A DNA stretch of 64,000 nt from NCBI GenBank assembly GCA_016748015.1, contig JAAOMT010000523.1:1413595-1477594 (forward strand), in the 5' to 3' direction. The notes under the pieces were generated by a model. That model made no database searches, was not told where the DNA came from, and worked only from the letters and a program-made list of their open reading frames with translations. This document shows, in pieces, positions 62,515 to 64,000 of this stretch. The translations under genes and the position numbers were made by a program. This DNA is from Geosiphon pyriformis (lineage: Eukaryota > Glomeromycota > Glomeromycetes > Archaeosporales > Geosiphonaceae). Every line of letters begins with the position of its first letter. Within the stretch, counting starts at the first letter, position 1.

Positions 62515-62980
62515 ACTTTTAAATTGAAGGTTTCACTTTTGTCCATTTAGAATAATCAATATTTTTTGAGTTTTTTGATTAATATTTTTATAATAATTTG
62601 AAATTATTACTTTTCGATTCAGCATGCTCGTTAAAAATATAAATTTCGAAAATTTTTAACCTGAACTATTCTCTAAATTTTGAAATAATCTAAAAATTTT
62701 AAAAATGAACTAATTTTAGACCTATCAAGTTATGTCACAGATAAAAAATGTCTTTATAATCAAAAAGATTTTCCGAATAGATAACCTCTAAAGATTGAAA
62801 CAAAATTAAAAAAAAACAATGATGCCAAATGGAAAAAAATATTTACAAATACTTATGATAATTGTGTTTGTAGAGATTTGTCAAATTCAAGTGTTTTTTG
62901 AACATCATATCAAATTGAATTTCAGAAAGTTCATTTCGCATAAAAAAATTGATACAAAAGACGAAAAAATTATTTAAAGG
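60989..62980. other. AT-rich intergenic region
   Basis: About 2 kb without any supported frame. It holds the poly(A) tract listed separately. The last ~200 bases are the upstream region of the lipase gene at 62981. Confidence 0.6.
62444..62513. repeat. 70-base poly(A) tract
   Basis: An uninterrupted run of 70 A on the plus strand. It could be the 3' tail of a retroposed copy, but no recognisable element body lies upstream and no target duplication is seen. Confidence 0.9.
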
Positions 62981-63947
62981 ATGCCTAACCTGAGTCAAAA
63001 CCTACAAAAAAAGTCAATCATAACAAAAATAGACTTATACCAAAAACTATTAATCACCTTACTCTTTTTACTATCCCTTTGGACATGTGGAAAAGCTTTA
63101 CCAGCTTCAGAGTTCTTGAAGTTTGATGAAAATAATAAAATTCAAGAGCTTTTTCTTCCTGAAGATGATTCAAAGGAAATTTTTTTAGATCAAAAGAATT
63201 TTATCTCTGCAACCGAGGAAATTCAAATACCTAATACGGAAAATGAAGCATGGATTGAAAATAAATTCCTCGGATCAATCTCATCAACTGATGTGACTTT
63301 GGAACAAGATCAAATGAACTTTGATAATACATCTGATTACAAAGAACTTACTTTTCTCTCGAATTCAATTTTTAATCCGAATTCTGGAAATGAATTTGAA
63401 TTTGAAACTGTAAAAAATAAAAATTGGGAAAAAACTCTTCAACCATTAACTTCTAATTTATTCCAGGAATATATTTTTAAGAAAAAGGACATTAATAGTG
63501 CTTATATTTTAAGCCAACTTCGTCTATCCGCTAGATATGCATGGCTCGCATATTGCCTTAATAGTGGGAATGAAATTTCTAAAGAAGTTTATGGTGAATA
63601 TAGTGAAAAAGCTCCAAAAATTTGATAAAATTTTCAAGCACTCATTTCAAGTATTTCGCTTACAAACTTAAATTTATTAGTTCGATCGGACAGGGAATCA
63701 AGAAATGAATTTATCTTTTATTTTCGAGGCGAAGAGAAAAATCTCCAATCAATCTTGCAAAATAATACCCAAACAGCATATCAACCTGCTAATTTCTCTA
63801 TTCATGGTAGTGTTCGTTTAATGGTTCATGCAGGCTTGTTTAACAAATTTAAGAAAGCTCGGAAGATTTTCTTGGAAATTTTAATTGAACTTTTAGAAGA
63901 AGGATTGATAAAATCGGCTATTATTGTAGGGCACAGTTTAGGAGGAG
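62981..63947 (+). CDS. Class 3 lipase with intact GHSLGG motif, 5' part only (window end)
   Basis: Exon 1 is 62981-63593 and exon 2 is 63639-63947; the gene continues past the window. A signal peptide (LLITLLFLLSLWTCGKA) is followed by an acidic, Asn-rich linker (about residues 40-150), then LSARYAWLAYCLN, which is typical of the start of the lipase fold, NEFIFYFRGEEKN (oxyanion strand), VHAGLFNKFKKARKIFLEIL and the nucleophile elbow IIVGHSLGGG (Ser about residue 304). The family hydrolyses triacylglycerols or related lipids, and the signal peptide points to secretion or the vacuole. The next intron starts directly after the elbow in phase 1, as in the two lipase-like genes at 21779 and 50745. 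Intron 1 (45 bp) is unusually short and was chosen for frame continuity, so that join is less certain. Confidence 0.8.
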
Positions 63948-64000
63948 GTATTTTCTAATATTACAAGTTAAATGGCTTTTAAGAATTTATCAATTCAATT

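Overview
The window looks like nuclear DNA from an arbuscular mycorrhizal fungus (Glomeromycotina, Rhizophagus/Diversispora/Gigaspora-like). The reasons are very AT-rich spacers full of (AAT)n tracts, short spliceosomal introns with GT-AG ends (one GC-AG), many single-exon Sel1-repeat genes, a four-helix/kinase/Sel1 fusion, small families of class 3 lipase-like genes, and many decayed Tc1-type and LINE-type elements. The genus is an inference; no rRNA or species marker is present. No bacterial operons, CRISPR arrays, rRNA or tRNA genes were seen.

Layout. 0-5 kb: the 3' end of a LINE-type retroelement (RNase H region) and a PB1-like gene broken by two in-frame TGA codons. 5-16 kb: a Sel1 protein (-), an SFH5-like CRAL-TRIO lipid-transfer protein (+) whose GOLD-like tail has decayed, a microsatellite desert, and a 614-residue disordered protein (-). 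16-21.7 kb: mostly empty, with a Tc1 N-terminal scrap. 21.8-26.4 kb (all -): a membrane-anchored lipase-like protein without the nucleophile Ser, a secreted poly-Ser/Cys-rich protein, and an NADP-dependent alkenal-reductase-type MDR enzyme. 28.4-34.7 kb: a Sel1 gene, then a transposon graveyard (a nearly complete Tc1-like element with TIRs, a decayed Tc1 copy, a Harbinger-like TIR element, a truncated Tc1 copy). 35-37 kb: a kelch/transmembrane gene with a one-base frameshift. 38 kb: a GC-rich 66-bp direct repeat. 39-48 kb: a Sel1 gene (-), an eight-exon secreted 5'-nucleotidase (+), a multi-pass membrane protein (-). 49-52 kb: an unidentified fossil and a second lipase-like gene without the nucleophile (-). 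53-58 kb: pseudogenes of a MYSM1-like SWIRM protein and a protein kinase, and a ~1-kb inverted repeat carrying a possible TnpB/Fanzor-like N-terminus. 58.5-61 kb: an MLKL-like four-helix + degenerate kinase + Sel1 protein (+). 63-64 kb: a third lipase gene (+), cut by the window end, with an intact GHSLGG motif.

The genes do not form one pathway. Two themes stand out. Three class 3 lipase paralogues show different catalytic states yet share an intron directly after the nucleophile motif. One MLKL-like pseudokinase is fused to Sel1 repeats. Exon models were built by eye from splice signals, frame continuity and family resemblance; summed exon lengths divide by three in every multi-exon model, with one missing base restored in the kelch gene and the lipase cut by the window end not testable.
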